A stretch of DNA of 64,000 nt from Amantichitinum ursilacus. GTDB lineage: Bacteria > Pseudomonadota > Gammaproteobacteria > Burkholderiales > Chitinibacteraceae. Below the pieces are notes generated by a model that saw only the letters and a program-made list of their open reading frames with translations, was not told the DNA's origin and did not search any database. Of this stretch, positions 18,338 to 26,143 are shown in pieces; the stretch's first letter is position 1, and each line of letters opens with the position of its first letter. Position numbers and translations under genes: made by a program. Location: contig NZ_LAQT01000004.1 of NCBI RefSeq assembly GCF_001294205.1, positions 89,412-153,411 of the forward strand, in the 5' to 3' direction.

Positions 18338-19735
18338 ATGACCGAATCGCTGTCGCTGCGTCTTGATCCTGCCCATACCCTGCCCTTGGTAAGCCAGTTA
18401 CACGATGCATTGGCGCGTCGCATTGAGAGCGGCGCGCTGCGGCCCGGCACCCGCTTGCCCTCGGTGCGCACGTTGGCGCGCGAATGCGAGATCAGCACGC
18501 TGACGGCGACCAATGCCTATAACCGGCTGGTGGCGTCGGGGCATGTGGAGGCACGTCGGGCCAGCGGCTATTTTGTGCTGGCACGCACCCGCAAACGCAA
18601 TGCAGCCCCGACTGCCGGCCCGCGCGCGCAAGACGCACTACTGCTATTACAACGCGTGTACGGCGACGACAGCCTGACGCTGCAAGCCGGTAGTGGCTGG
18701 CTGCCCGAAACGCTAGTGTTTGCCGATGGCATCAAACATGGCCTGGCGACGCTGGCGCGACGACAACCGAGCGCCTTCACCCGATACGGCCATGCCTATG
18801 GTTATGTGCCGCTGCGACAGCAAATCCAGACCCGGCTTGCCGCACGCGAAATCGAAGCCGCCGAACAACAGATTGTGCTGACCCACGGCGCCAGCCACGC
18901 GCTGGACCTGATCGCGCGCGCCTTGTTGCAAACCGGCGATACCGTACTGGTGGACGATCCCGGTTATTGCAATTTGCTGCCCGGCTTACGCGCGCTGGGC
19001 GTCAATATCATCGGCGTGCCGTTTACCGCGCAGGGCCCCGACCCGCTGGCGCTGGAACAGATCGCACGCCAGCACCAACCCAAGGCGTTTTTTACCAATA
19101 GCAATCTGCAAAACCCGAGCGGCGCATGCTGTACGCCAGCGACCGCCCACCGCCTGCTGCAACTGGCCGAGCAGCATGATTTTTATATTGTGGAAGACGA
19201 CATTTTTGCCGAGCTGCACCCCGGCACCGCGCATAGCATCGCCAGCCTGGACCAGTTGCGGCGCGTCATCCACGTCGGCAGTTTTTCCAAAACCATCTCG
19301 CCCGCATTACGCGTCGGCTTTATTGCGTGCGAGACCGGACTCGCGGAGCGGCTGGTATCGCTAAAAATGGCGCAAGGCCTGACCACTTCCGAAATCAACG
19401 AACAACTGGTGCACGTCATCCTGAGCGAAGGCACGTTGCGTGGGCATTTAACGCGTGTGCGCACGCGGCTGGCGCAAGCGCAGCAGCAAGTTAGCGAGGC
19501 GTTATTGGCGGCGGGCTATCAGTTGGCGCATCGGCCAGTGGGCGGGATGTTTTTGTGGGCGGGCGTGCCCGATGGGGTCGAGGTGAACCGGCTGGTGGAG
19601 CAGGCGTCGGCTGAGGGCATCTTGTTGGCGCCGGGTTATTTGTTCCGGCCCGATTTACGTGCCGAAGCGGCCTTGCGTATCAATGTGGCGCATGCCGACA
19701 ACGCGGCGTTTTATCGCTTTTTGCAGCGCCAATAA
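18338..19735 (+). CDS. MocR-type regulator (GntR HTH fused to aminotransferase-like domain)
   Basis: A 465-residue protein with an N-terminal GntR winged helix (about residues 10-75: LPLVSQLHDALARRIESGAL, PGTRLPSVRTLARECEIS, TATNAYNRLVASGHVEAR) and a C-terminal fold-type-I PLP domain. The PLP-binding Lys is in HVGSFSKTISPALRVGF, and DDPGYCNLLPGLRALG and NPSGACC-type segments are also present. MocR proteins use PLP or its adducts as effectors and usually control aminotransferase or PLP-related genes; this one is divergent from the aminotransferase-mmsA operon and most likely activates it. A strong hairpin follows the stop codon. Confidence 0.92.
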   Translation: MTESLSLRLDPAHTLPLVSQLHDALARRIESGALRPGTRLPSVRTLARECEISTLTATNAYNRLVASGHVEARRASGYFVLARTRKRNAAPTAGPRAQDALLLLQRVYGDDSLTLQAGSGWLPETLVFADGIKHGLATLARRQPSAFTRYGHAYGYVPLRQQIQTRLAAREIEAAEQQIVLTHGASHALDLIARALLQTGDTVLVDDPGYCNLLPGLRALGVNIIGVPFTAQGPDPLALEQIARQHQPKAFFTNSNLQNPSGACCTPATAHRLLQLAEQHDFYIVEDDIFAELHPGTAHSIASLDQLRRVIHVGSFSKTISPALRVGFIACETGLAERLVSLKMAQGLTTSEINEQLVHVILSEGTLRGHLTRVRTRLAQAQQQVSEALLAAGYQLAHRPVGGMFLWAGVPDGVEVNRLVEQASAEGILLAPGYLFRPDLRAEAALRINVAHADNAAFYRFLQRQ

Positions 19736-19737
19736 CA

Positions 19738-19775
19738 AAGGCCGGGGCACGAATCCAACATCGTGCCCCGGCCTT
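19738..19775. terminator. Strong hairpin between convergent genes
   Basis: AAGGCCGGGGCACGA pairs perfectly with TCGTGCCCCGGCCTT (15 bp) around an 8-base loop. It separates the convergent MocR and Imm33-like genes. There is no long T tract on either strand, so termination may be imperfect, but the stem is very stable. Confidence 0.7.
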
Positions 19776-19792
19776 GTTGGCCAGCGTGTTAT

Positions 19793-20131
19793 TTATTCGC
19801 CCGCTTCATCGCTGGCGTCATAAAACTCGCCTTCCACTTTATCGAACGCCGCACCCACCGGCGCATCGATGAAAGGAACAATGCTCTGATCGTAATTGGC
19901 CAGCACATTCAGATCGAGCAAGCTGAAATTTTTCGGGTTATCGATATATTTATCGTCCTCGTCGCCGGCAAAAAAGCGCCAACCACTGTCCTGGTCGTCT
20001 TCGGGTTCTTCTCGCACCATATAACCGACCGGTGCACCGTCGACCACTATCTTGTCGGTGGTCACACAGAGGCCGCGCCCGCTGGCCAGATCGGCCAGTT
20101 CTTTATGATTGAGCTTGTAGTGTTTTTGCAT
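19793..20131 (-). CDS. Imm33-like (DUF2185) protein
   Basis: A 112-residue acidic protein with the signature of the DUF2185 family, now called immunity protein Imm33: CVTTDKIVVDGAPVGYMVREE, DSGWRFFAGDEDDKYIDNP, and VLANYDQSIVPFIDAPVGAAF. Family members occur both as polymorphic-toxin immunity proteins and as free-standing genes. No toxin, Rhs or secretion gene is nearby, so an immunity role here is doubtful. AGGAG precedes the ATG at 20131; the long open frame upstream is rejected. Confidence 0.85.
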   Translation of the reverse strand: MQKHYKLNHKELADLASGRGLCVTTDKIVVDGAPVGYMVREEPEDDQDSGWRFFAGDEDDKYIDNPKNFSLLDLNVLANYDQSIVPFIDAPVGAAFDKVEGEFYDASDEAGE

Positions 20132-20296
20132 GATGGCTCCTGCGCGTTGTACTGGGAACAGCCAGCATACCGGAGCGCTGGCGGCGGCTAAAGCACTTGT
20201 ATTGTTGTATTGCCGCCGCCCCGGCGTACACCCGATTGCGTTTGCAGCAGCCTTCATCGATATTCGGCTGACCACATGCGGCGGCGGGAACAATGA

Positions 20297-21070
20297 ATGA
20301 GAAAGGCACGGGGCTGGCTGCTGAACCTGGTTCTGACGGCGTTGATGCTGGTCCACAGCGCGGCCGGGGCGGCCACGCACAGCGCACCCAACCAGGTGTT
20401 GATTGGTGCGGAAGACGACTGGTATCCGTACTCGGGCCGCATCGATGGCGTGGCGCGCGGCATGGCCGAAGACATCGTGCAGGCGGCGTTTGCTGCAGTG
20501 GGTGTGCAGGCACAATTTGTGTCGCTGCCTTACGCGCGTTGTATCCGCATGGTGCGCGCGGGCGAGCTGGTCGGCTGTTTTGATACATCACGCACTGCGC
20601 TCAACGAGGCCGACTATCTGTGGCCGCAACATCCCTTGTTTAACAGTCGCGCCCTGATCTTTGCCCGCGCCAGCCGCACCACGGTGCGCCACGATCTGGG
20701 CGTGGCCGATCTGATCGGCAAACGTGTGGCCATTACCAACGGATACGAATACGGCACCGAGTTCGATAGCAATCAGGACATCCGCAAGGAAGTCACCTCG
20801 CAAAGCATTATGGGATTACGCATGCTGTTGCTTGGCCGCGTCGATTACGCCCTGGCTTTCGAGAAAGTCGCGCAATCCCTGCTGCGCACCAACCCGGAAG
20901 AACTGGGCGGCAAGGTGGAACCGGTAGGTCTGGCGGCCGAGACGTCACTGTATTGCGTGTTCAGCCGCAGCCATCCGGATAGCGTTTTTTTTCTGCAGAA
21001 ATTCAACGACGGCATGAGCCGTATCATCGCCAGCGGCGAGTACAAAACGATCGAAGCACGCTGGAAATGA
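20297..21070 (+). CDS. Periplasmic solute-binding protein, family 3
   Basis: A 257-residue protein with a signal peptide (about residues 1-26, ending SAAGAA) and a type-3 extracellular solute-binding fold: LIGAEDDWYPYSGRIDGVARGMAEDIVQAAF in segments, then the second lobe with LIGKRVAITNGYEYG and YALAFEKVAQSLL. Such proteins bind amino acids or small polar ligands, or serve as free sensors. No ABC permease or ATPase gene is adjacent, so it may work without its own transporter, as many betaproteobacterial family-3 proteins appear to. It lies just upstream of the dgo genes but a hairpin separates them, so a galactonate role is not supported. Confidence 0.85.
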   Translation: MRKARGWLLNLVLTALMLVHSAAGAATHSAPNQVLIGAEDDWYPYSGRIDGVARGMAEDIVQAAFAAVGVQAQFVSLPYARCIRMVRAGELVGCFDTSRTALNEADYLWPQHPLFNSRALIFARASRTTVRHDLGVADLIGKRVAITNGYEYGTEFDSNQDIRKEVTSQSIMGLRMLLLGRVDYALAFEKVAQSLLRTNPEELGGKVEPVGLAAETSLYCVFSRSHPDSVFFLQKFNDGMSRIIASGEYKTIEARWK

Positions 21071-21156
21071 CGCAAAAAATCCCGCCACACGATCTTCACA
21101 TTTGTTGATCAAAGTCGGGTTGTTCGCCAATTATCCCGCACTACGATGCCCTCCGA

Positions 21157-21186
21157 GACGCCAGCCCACCCCCATGTGCTGGCGTC
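21157..21186 (+). promoter_or_regulatory. Hairpin ahead of the dgo leader ORF
   Basis: GACGCCAGC and GCTGGCGTC form a perfect 9-bp stem around a 12-base C-rich loop, followed by ATTTTCC. It stands 87 bases after the solute-binding protein gene and 16 bases before the small ORF that leads dgoK. It may be a weak terminator of the upstream gene or an attenuator or protein-binding site for the dgo operon; the short T tract makes termination uncertain. Confidence 0.5.
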
Positions 21187-21202
21187 ATTTTCCGGAGGCG
21201 CC

Positions 21203-21301
21203 ATGCGCAAAAAAACAACCGCTCTCACCGCACACCACCTCTCTGCCCTGCACCGTAGCGCCGCGTTTTACGCCGCGCCCACCACGGAGGGCACCCTGTG
21301 A
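21203..21301 (+). CDS. 32-residue leader ORF overlapping the dgoK start
   Basis: This small ORF encodes 32 residues, starting MRKKTTALTAHHLSALHRSA and rich in Ala, Thr and His. GGAGG lies 5 bases before its ATG, as good a ribosome-binding site as any in the window, and its TGA shares bases with the GTG start of dgoK (GTGA), the classic geometry of translational coupling. It has no recognised family. It may be a coupling or attenuation leader, or a chance frame; the ribosome-binding site and the overlap are the only evidence. Confidence 0.4.
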   Translation: MRKKTTALTAHHLSALHRSAAFYAAPTTEGTL

Positions 21302-22191
21302 AACACAACTACATCGCCGTCGATTGGGGCTCCACCAATCTGCGCGCCTGGCGCGTTCAGGACGGCGTCTGCACGGATCACCTGCAATCAGAACTGGGCG
21401 TGACCCGGCTGGCGGGCGCAACACCGCACGCCGTGTTCCAGCGGCTGTTGTCGCCATGGCTGCACCAGCACGCCATGCCCGTGGTGATGGCTGGCATGGT
21501 GGGCAGTAACGCGGGCTGGATCGAAGCGCCCTATCTGCCCTGCCCGGTCAGCCTGGACGAACTGGCGGGCCAGATGCTGCCGGTGACCGAGGTGTTTCCG
21601 GTCAAGGCCTGGATCGTGCCCGGTCTGTGCGTTAACCGGCACGAAAACCACAACGTGATGCGCGGCGAAGAAACGCAGCTGCTGGGTGCCTATCGCGAAC
21701 AGCCCGCCCCGTATTACGTGCTACCCGGCACCCACAGCAAATGGGCCCAACTGGACGGCGCACGCGTGCTGGATTTCCGCACCGTGATGACCGGCGAGCT
21801 GCATCACCTGCTGCTGACGCAATCATTGCTGGGCACGGGCCTGCCGTCGCAACGCGCGGCACCCGAGTGGTTCCATCGCGGCCTGCAAAGCGGCCTGACT
21901 GATCGCAACATCCTGCGCGCCTTGTTCGAAACCCGTGGCGCGCGCGTGCTGGGCGCATTGCCCCCCACCGCCGTCGGCGACTGGTTGTCGGGCTTGCTGA
22001 TCGGCAATGAAGTCGGCGGCATGCTGGCGCAGTGGGCGATTCCGGCGGGCGCCAGCATCAACGTCATCGGCAATCGCAACCTGGGCCAACGCTATCTGCA
22101 AGCGTTTGCGCTGGCGGGCATCGACGCCACCGCCGTGGATGGCGAGGCCGCATTCCAGAACGGCATCCGGAGCCTGATCCATGAGCAATAA
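21298..22191 (+). CDS. dgoK: 2-dehydro-3-deoxygalactonokinase
   Basis: A 297-residue sugar-acid kinase that phosphorylates 2-dehydro-3-deoxy-D-galactonate (KDGal) on C6 with ATP. It shows IAVDWGSTNLRAWRVQDG at the N-terminus (phosphate-binding region), GMVGSNAGWIEAPYLPCP, NVMRGEETQLLGA and LPGTHSKWAQLD, all typical of DgoK. It starts with GTG, preceded by GGAGG 7 bases upstream. It overlaps dgoA by 11 bases and a 32-codon leader ORF ends inside its start codon. It performs the second step of the De Ley-Doudoroff galactonate pathway. Confidence 0.95.
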   Translation: MKHNYIAVDWGSTNLRAWRVQDGVCTDHLQSELGVTRLAGATPHAVFQRLLSPWLHQHAMPVVMAGMVGSNAGWIEAPYLPCPVSLDELAGQMLPVTEVFPVKAWIVPGLCVNRHENHNVMRGEETQLLGAYREQPAPYYVLPGTHSKWAQLDGARVLDFRTVMTGELHHLLLTQSLLGTGLPSQRAAPEWFHRGLQSGLTDRNILRALFETRGARVLGALPPTAVGDWLSGLLIGNEVGGMLAQWAIPAGASINVIGNRNLGQRYLQAFALAGIDATAVDGEAAFQNGIRSLIHEQ

Positions 22192-22798
22192 CTCCCCCCT
22201 TCCGCTCATCGCCATCCTGCGCGGCATTACGCCGCAAGAAACCCCGGCGCATATCGAAGCGTTGATCGACGCGGGTTTCGGTCTGATTGAGATACCGCTT
22301 AATTCGCCCGACTGGCACAGCAGCATTGCGCTGGCGGTGCGCCAGTTTGGCCAGCGCGCGCAGATCGGCGCAGGCACCGTGCTGCAGCCCGCGCAAGTGG
22401 ACCAACTGGCGCAACTGGGGGCACGGCTGATCGTCACGCCCAACACCAACCCGGCGGTGATTTCGCGCGCGGTGGGCCATCAGCTGCAGGTGTACGCCGG
22501 CTGCGCCACCGCCACCGAGGCGTTTACTGCGCTGCAAGCGGGCGCACAGGCGCTGAAGATTTTTCCGTCCAGCGCCTTTGGCCCGGCCTATATCAAGGCG
22601 CTGAAAGCGGTGCTGCCCGCCGCCGTGCCGGTGTATGCCGTTGGCGGTATCACCCCCGCCAACCTGGCCGACTATATGGCCGCGGGCTGCGCGGGCGCAG
22701 GCCTGGGCGGCGACTTGTATCGCGCAGGCCAGAGCGTAGCGCGCACCGCCGAACTAGCGCGCGAATTTGTGACTGCTTACCGGAGTATCCAATCATGA
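22181..22798 (+). CDS. dgoA: 2-dehydro-3-deoxy-6-phosphogalactonate aldolase
   Basis: A 205-residue class I aldolase of the KDPG/KDPGal family, cleaving KDPGal to pyruvate and glyceraldehyde 3-phosphate. It has [25 protein letters not shown] in parts with the catalytic Glu region, [14 protein letters not shown], and the Schiff-base Lys in [12 protein letters not shown]. Length and motifs match the stand-alone DgoA type rather than Eda. It overlaps dgoK by 11 bases and dgoD by 4 bases (ATGA), indicating coupled translation. Confidence 0.95.
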   Translation: MSNNSPLPLIAILRGITPQETPAHIEALIDAGFGLIEIPLNSPDWHSSIALAVRQFGQRAQIGAGTVLQPAQVDQLAQLGARLIVTPNTNPAVISRAVGHQLQVYAGCATATEAFTALQAGAQALKIFPSSAFGPAYIKALKAVLPAAVPVYAVGGITPANLADYMAAGCAGAGLGGDLYRAGQSVARTAELAREFVTAYRSIQS

Positions 22799-23943
22799 AA
22801 ATCACCCGTCTGAGCACTTATCGTCTGGCCCCACGCTGGATGTTTTTGAAAATCGAAACGGATGAAGGCATCACCGGGTGGGGCGAACCCGTCATCGAAG
22901 GCCGCGCCCGTACGGTGGAAGCGGCGGTGCACGAGCTGGGGGAAATGCTGATCGGGCAAGACCCGCATCGCATCAACGACCTGTGGCAAACCATGTACCG
23001 CGGCGCGTTTTATCGCGGCGGCCCCATCCTGATGAGCGCCATTGCCGGCATTGACGAAGCGCTTTGGGACATCAAGGGCAAAGCGCTGGGTGTGCCCGTG
23101 TACCAACTGCTGGGTGGATTGGTGCGCGACAAGATCAAGGCTTATAGCTGGGTGGGTGGCGACCGTCCCGCCGACGTGATCGCGGGGATCAAAACGCTGC
23201 AAGCCACCGGCTTTGATACCTTCAAGCTGAACGGCTGCGAAGAGATGGGCATTATCGATAACATCCGCAAGGTGGATGCCGCCGTGGCGGTGGTGGCGGA
23301 AATTCGCGCTGCCTTTGGCAATACCATCGAATTCGGGCTCGATTTTCACGGCCGCGTCAGTGCCCCGATGGCGCGCGTGCTGATCAAGGAACTGGAGCCG
23401 CACCGACCGCTGTTTATCGAAGAGCCGGTACTGGCCGAGCAAGCCGAGTACTACCCGCGTTTGCAAGCCGCCACGCATATCCCGATCGCAGCCGGCGAGC
23501 GCATGTTCTCGCGCTTCGACTTCAAACGCGTGCTGGCCGAGGGTGGCCTCGGCATCGTGCAGCCCGATCTGTCGCACGCGGGCGGCCTGACCGAATGCCA
23601 CAAGATCGCCGCCATGGCCGAAGCCTATGACGTCGCCGTGGCGCCGCATTGCCCGCTGGGCCCGATTGCGCTGGCGTCGTGCCTGCATCTGGACTTTGTG
23701 GCGCGCAATGCCGTGCTGCAGGAACAGAGCATGGGCATCCACTACAACAAGGGCGCCGAGCTGCTCGATTACGTGCTCAACCCGCAGGACTTCAGCATGG
23801 CCGACGGGCACTTCCGCCCGCCCACCAAGCCGGGCCTGGGCGTGGAAGTGAACGAAGCGCTGGTTATCGAACGCAGCAAGAGCGCGCCCGACTGGCGTAA
23901 CCCGCTGTGGCGCTATCCCGACGGCGCAGTCGCCGAATGGTAA
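22795..23943 (+). CDS. dgoD: D-galactonate dehydratase
   Basis: A 382-residue enolase-superfamily dehydratase that converts D-galactonate to 2-dehydro-3-deoxygalactonate. It matches DgoD along its length: [57 protein letters not shown] in segments, the Mg ligands in GLDFHGR (Asp and the neighbouring catalytic His), FIEEPV and AAGERMFSR, and the second catalytic His in [13 protein letters not shown]. Its start overlaps the dgoA stop. With DgoK and DgoA it completes conversion of galactonate to central metabolites. Confidence 0.96.
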   Translation: MKITRLSTYRLAPRWMFLKIETDEGITGWGEPVIEGRARTVEAAVHELGEMLIGQDPHRINDLWQTMYRGAFYRGGPILMSAIAGIDEALWDIKGKALGVPVYQLLGGLVRDKIKAYSWVGGDRPADVIAGIKTLQATGFDTFKLNGCEEMGIIDNIRKVDAAVAVVAEIRAAFGNTIEFGLDFHGRVSAPMARVLIKELEPHRPLFIEEPVLAEQAEYYPRLQAATHIPIAAGERMFSRFDFKRVLAEGGLGIVQPDLSHAGGLTECHKIAAMAEAYDVAVAPHCPLGPIALASCLHLDFVARNAVLQEQSMGIHYNKGAELLDYVLNPQDFSMADGHFRPPTKPGLGVEVNEALVIERSKSAPDWRNPLWRYPDGAVAEW

Positions 23944-24026
23944 ACACGGGCGCGTCAATGATTACCCCTGACGGCGCGCCGTAACCCGAAGTTTTATCCC
24001 GCAACACCATAAAAAATCGTGGGCAA

Positions 24027-24044
24027 CGGCTCCGCGAGGAGCCG
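24027..24044 (+). promoter_or_regulatory. Hairpin between dgoD and dgoT
   Basis: CGGCTCC and GGAGCCG form a 7-bp stem around GCGA in the 140-base gap between dgoD and dgoT. It lacks a following T tract, so it is more likely an mRNA-stability or processing hairpin within a dgoKADT transcript than a terminator. Confidence 0.4.
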
Positions 24045-24083
24045 CTACGCCCCCGTCAACCGCTCTCTTTTGGAAAGTCGATC

Positions 24084-25418
24084 ATGCAATCCTCTCAAAC
24101 TGCTACTCCGTCCTCGCCGCAAAACACCGCGCCAACCGCGTTACAAAAACCCACCCGACGCCGCTACCTGACGTTGGTGATGATTTTTATTACCGTGGTC
24201 ATCTGCTACGTCGACCGCGCCAACCTCGCCGTCGCGTCAGCACATATCCAGAAAGAGTTCGGCATCAGCCGCGCGCAGATGGGCTATATTTTTTCCGCGT
24301 TTGCATGGACCTACACCGCGTGCCAGATTCCGGGCGGCTGGTTTCTCGATCGCGTGGGTTCCAAGCTCACGTACTTTATTGCGGTGATGGGCTGGTCTGT
24401 CGCCACCCTGTTCCAGGGCTTTGCCGGTGGGCTGGCTTCGCTGGTCGGGCTGCGCGCCATTACCGGTCTGTTTGAAGCGCCCGCGTTTCCCACAAACAAT
24501 CGCATGGTCACCAGTTGGTTTCCCGAGCAGGAACGCGCCTCGGCCGTTGGCTTTTATACCTCGGGCCAGTTTGTCGGGTTGGCATTTCTAACGCCGCTGC
24601 TGATCTGGATTCAGGAATCGCTCAGCTGGCACTGGGTGTTTATCGCCACCGGCGCTGTCGGCATCATCTGGGCGCTGGTCTGGCATTTCGTCTACCAACC
24701 GCCACGCAAGAGCCGCGGCATTAATCAGGCCGAGCTCGACCATATTGCGGCGGGGGGCGGCATGATTGATGGCGACGCGCCCTCCACGCAAAAATCGCGC
24801 GGCAAGGTGACGGCTGCAGACTGGAAGCTGATCTTCAATCGCAAGCTGGTGGGCGTGTACGTCGGGCAATTTGCGATCGCCTCCACGCTGTGGTTCTTCC
24901 TGACCTGGTTCCCCAGCTATCTGACCCAGGAAAAACACGTGAGCGCGTTGACGGCAGGCTTTATGACCACAGTGCCATTCCTGGCTGCGTTTGTGGGCGT
25001 ACTGTTGTCGGGCTTTGCTGCAGACCGCATGGTCCGCGCAGGCAAATCGATTGGCTTTGCCCGCAAACTGCCCATTATCAGCGGCCTGCTGCTGTCCACA
25101 TGCATTATCGGCGCCAACTACACCGAAGACCCCGTGTGGATCATGACCTTGATGGCGATTGCCTTCTTCGGTAATGGCTTTGCCTCGATCACCTGGTCGC
25201 TGGTGTCGTCGCTGGCGCCACTGCGCCTGATTGGCTTGACCGGCGGTGTGTTCAATTTTGTGGGTGGCCTGGGCGGCATCACCGTGCCGTTGGTCATCGG
25301 CTACATCGCGCAGGATTACGGCTTCGCCCCGGCGTTGGCGTACATCTCGGTGGTGGCGCTGATTGGCGCCTTGTCATACATCTTTCTGGTGGGCGAAGTG
25401 CGGCGCGTGGGGGAATAA
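24084..25418 (+). CDS. dgoT: MFS D-galactonate transporter
   Basis: A 444-residue major facilitator of the anion:cation symporter (phthalate/hexuronate) group. After a Thr/Pro-rich N-terminal tail it has [19 protein letters not shown] (helix 1 with the family's R-A-N motif), [28 protein letters not shown] in parts for helix 2 and motif A, and [20 protein letters not shown] with the conserved E-A-P-x-FP. This group includes DgoT and GudP; placement behind dgoKAD makes D-galactonate the likely substrate, imported with protons. AAAG precedes the ATG. No DgoR-type GntR repressor is in the window. Confidence 0.9.
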   Translation: MQSSQTATPSSPQNTAPTALQKPTRRRYLTLVMIFITVVICYVDRANLAVASAHIQKEFGISRAQMGYIFSAFAWTYTACQIPGGWFLDRVGSKLTYFIAVMGWSVATLFQGFAGGLASLVGLRAITGLFEAPAFPTNNRMVTSWFPEQERASAVGFYTSGQFVGLAFLTPLLIWIQESLSWHWVFIATGAVGIIWALVWHFVYQPPRKSRGINQAELDHIAAGGGMIDGDAPSTQKSRGKVTAADWKLIFNRKLVGVYVGQFAIASTLWFFLTWFPSYLTQEKHVSALTAGFMTTVPFLAAFVGVLLSGFAADRMVRAGKSIGFARKLPIISGLLLSTCIIGANYTEDPVWIMTLMAIAFFGNGFASITWSLVSSLAPLRLIGLTGGVFNFVGGLGGITVPLVIGYIAQDYGFAPALAYISVVALIGALSYIFLVGEVRRVGE

Positions 25419-25436
25419 GCCCCAGCCGCAACTCCG

Positions 25437-26138
25437 TTAACTGCGGCGGTGGCGCGCTTGTTGCGCCGCCGCTTGCAGCTGGTTGGACAGCATACCCGCC
25501 TGCTCCACCGCCATACGCACCGCCTGCAAGTGATGCTGTGCCTTGGCGCCAGGCACCGGCGTCTTTTGCAGCGAACGCGTCAGCAAACCCAACTGCCCCA
25601 ACATCACCTGGAGCAAGTTGTTGAAGTCATGCGCCGCTTCGCTACTGATATGCCCATCGCTGCCGGCGTCGCGCGCATGACGCAACGCTTCGGCCGCAGC
25701 ATGGCGCTGCGTGACATCGCGTTGCGAGCCGAGGAAATAGCGTAACTCGCCGTCAGGGTCAAACACCGGCGAGATAAACAGCGCGTTCCAGAATGCCGAA
25801 CCGTCTTTGCGATAATTAAGCAGCTCCACCGCAATTTCGCGCGGCCAGTCCAATGCGTCGCGCACCTGCAACACGGTGTCGGCGCGCGTGGCCTCGCCCT
25901 GCAAAAAATTGCAGTTGCGGCCCATCACCTCGTCCACGCTATAGCCGGTCAGGTGAGCGAAGGCGGCGTTGGCAAACACCAACGGATGGCCGTCGCTACG
26001 GGCGTCGGCCATCACCATCGGTACGCGTGTTTTTTGCAGCACCGCATAAAACACATCGCCTTCGCCAAACGCGGCGAACTGACGCAATGCATCTGCATGC
26101 GGTGCCGGCCAACGCGGCGATACGGGTTTATTCAACAC
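25437..26138 (-). CDS. LOV photoreceptor with DHp-like helix but no ATPase domain
   Basis: A 233-residue protein with a LOV-type PAS domain at about residues 30-145. It has GRNCNFLQG with the photoactive Cys76, VRDAL, NYRKDGSAFWNALFISPV and the flavin-contacting Gln139 in FLGSQRDVT; the usual Arg after the Cys is Asn. The C-terminal 65 residues carry AAHDFNNLLQVMLGQLGLL, the phosphoacceptor helix style of hybrid sensor kinases (His170), but the chain stops before any HATPase domain and none follows in another frame. It starts with GTG 5 bases after the glgX stop, so it is probably co-transcribed with glgX. It likely binds flavin and senses blue light; its output is unknown. Confidence 0.85.
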   Translation of the reverse strand: MLNKPVSPRWPAPHADALRQFAAFGEGDVFYAVLQKTRVPMVMADARSDGHPLVFANAAFAHLTGYSVDEVMGRNCNFLQGEATRADTVLQVRDALDWPREIAVELLNYRKDGSAFWNALFISPVFDPDGELRYFLGSQRDVTQRHAAAEALRHARDAGSDGHISSEAAHDFNNLLQVMLGQLGLLTRSLQKTPVPGAKAQHHLQAVRMAVEQAGMLSNQLQAAAQQARHRRS

Positions 26139-26143
26139 GCCGC

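Noticed and set aside
22777..23958. 393-codon open frame antisense to dgoD
   Set aside because: It is the mirror of a strongly conserved enzyme gene; its translation is rich in His, Gln and Arg without domains, as expected from a GC-rich codon shadow.
25437..26138. A full LOV histidine kinase broken by a frameshift
   Set aside because: The gene ends 18 bases before the dgoT end on the other strand and no ATPase motifs (N, G1 or G2 boxes) are visible in any nearby frame, so the short form appears genuine.
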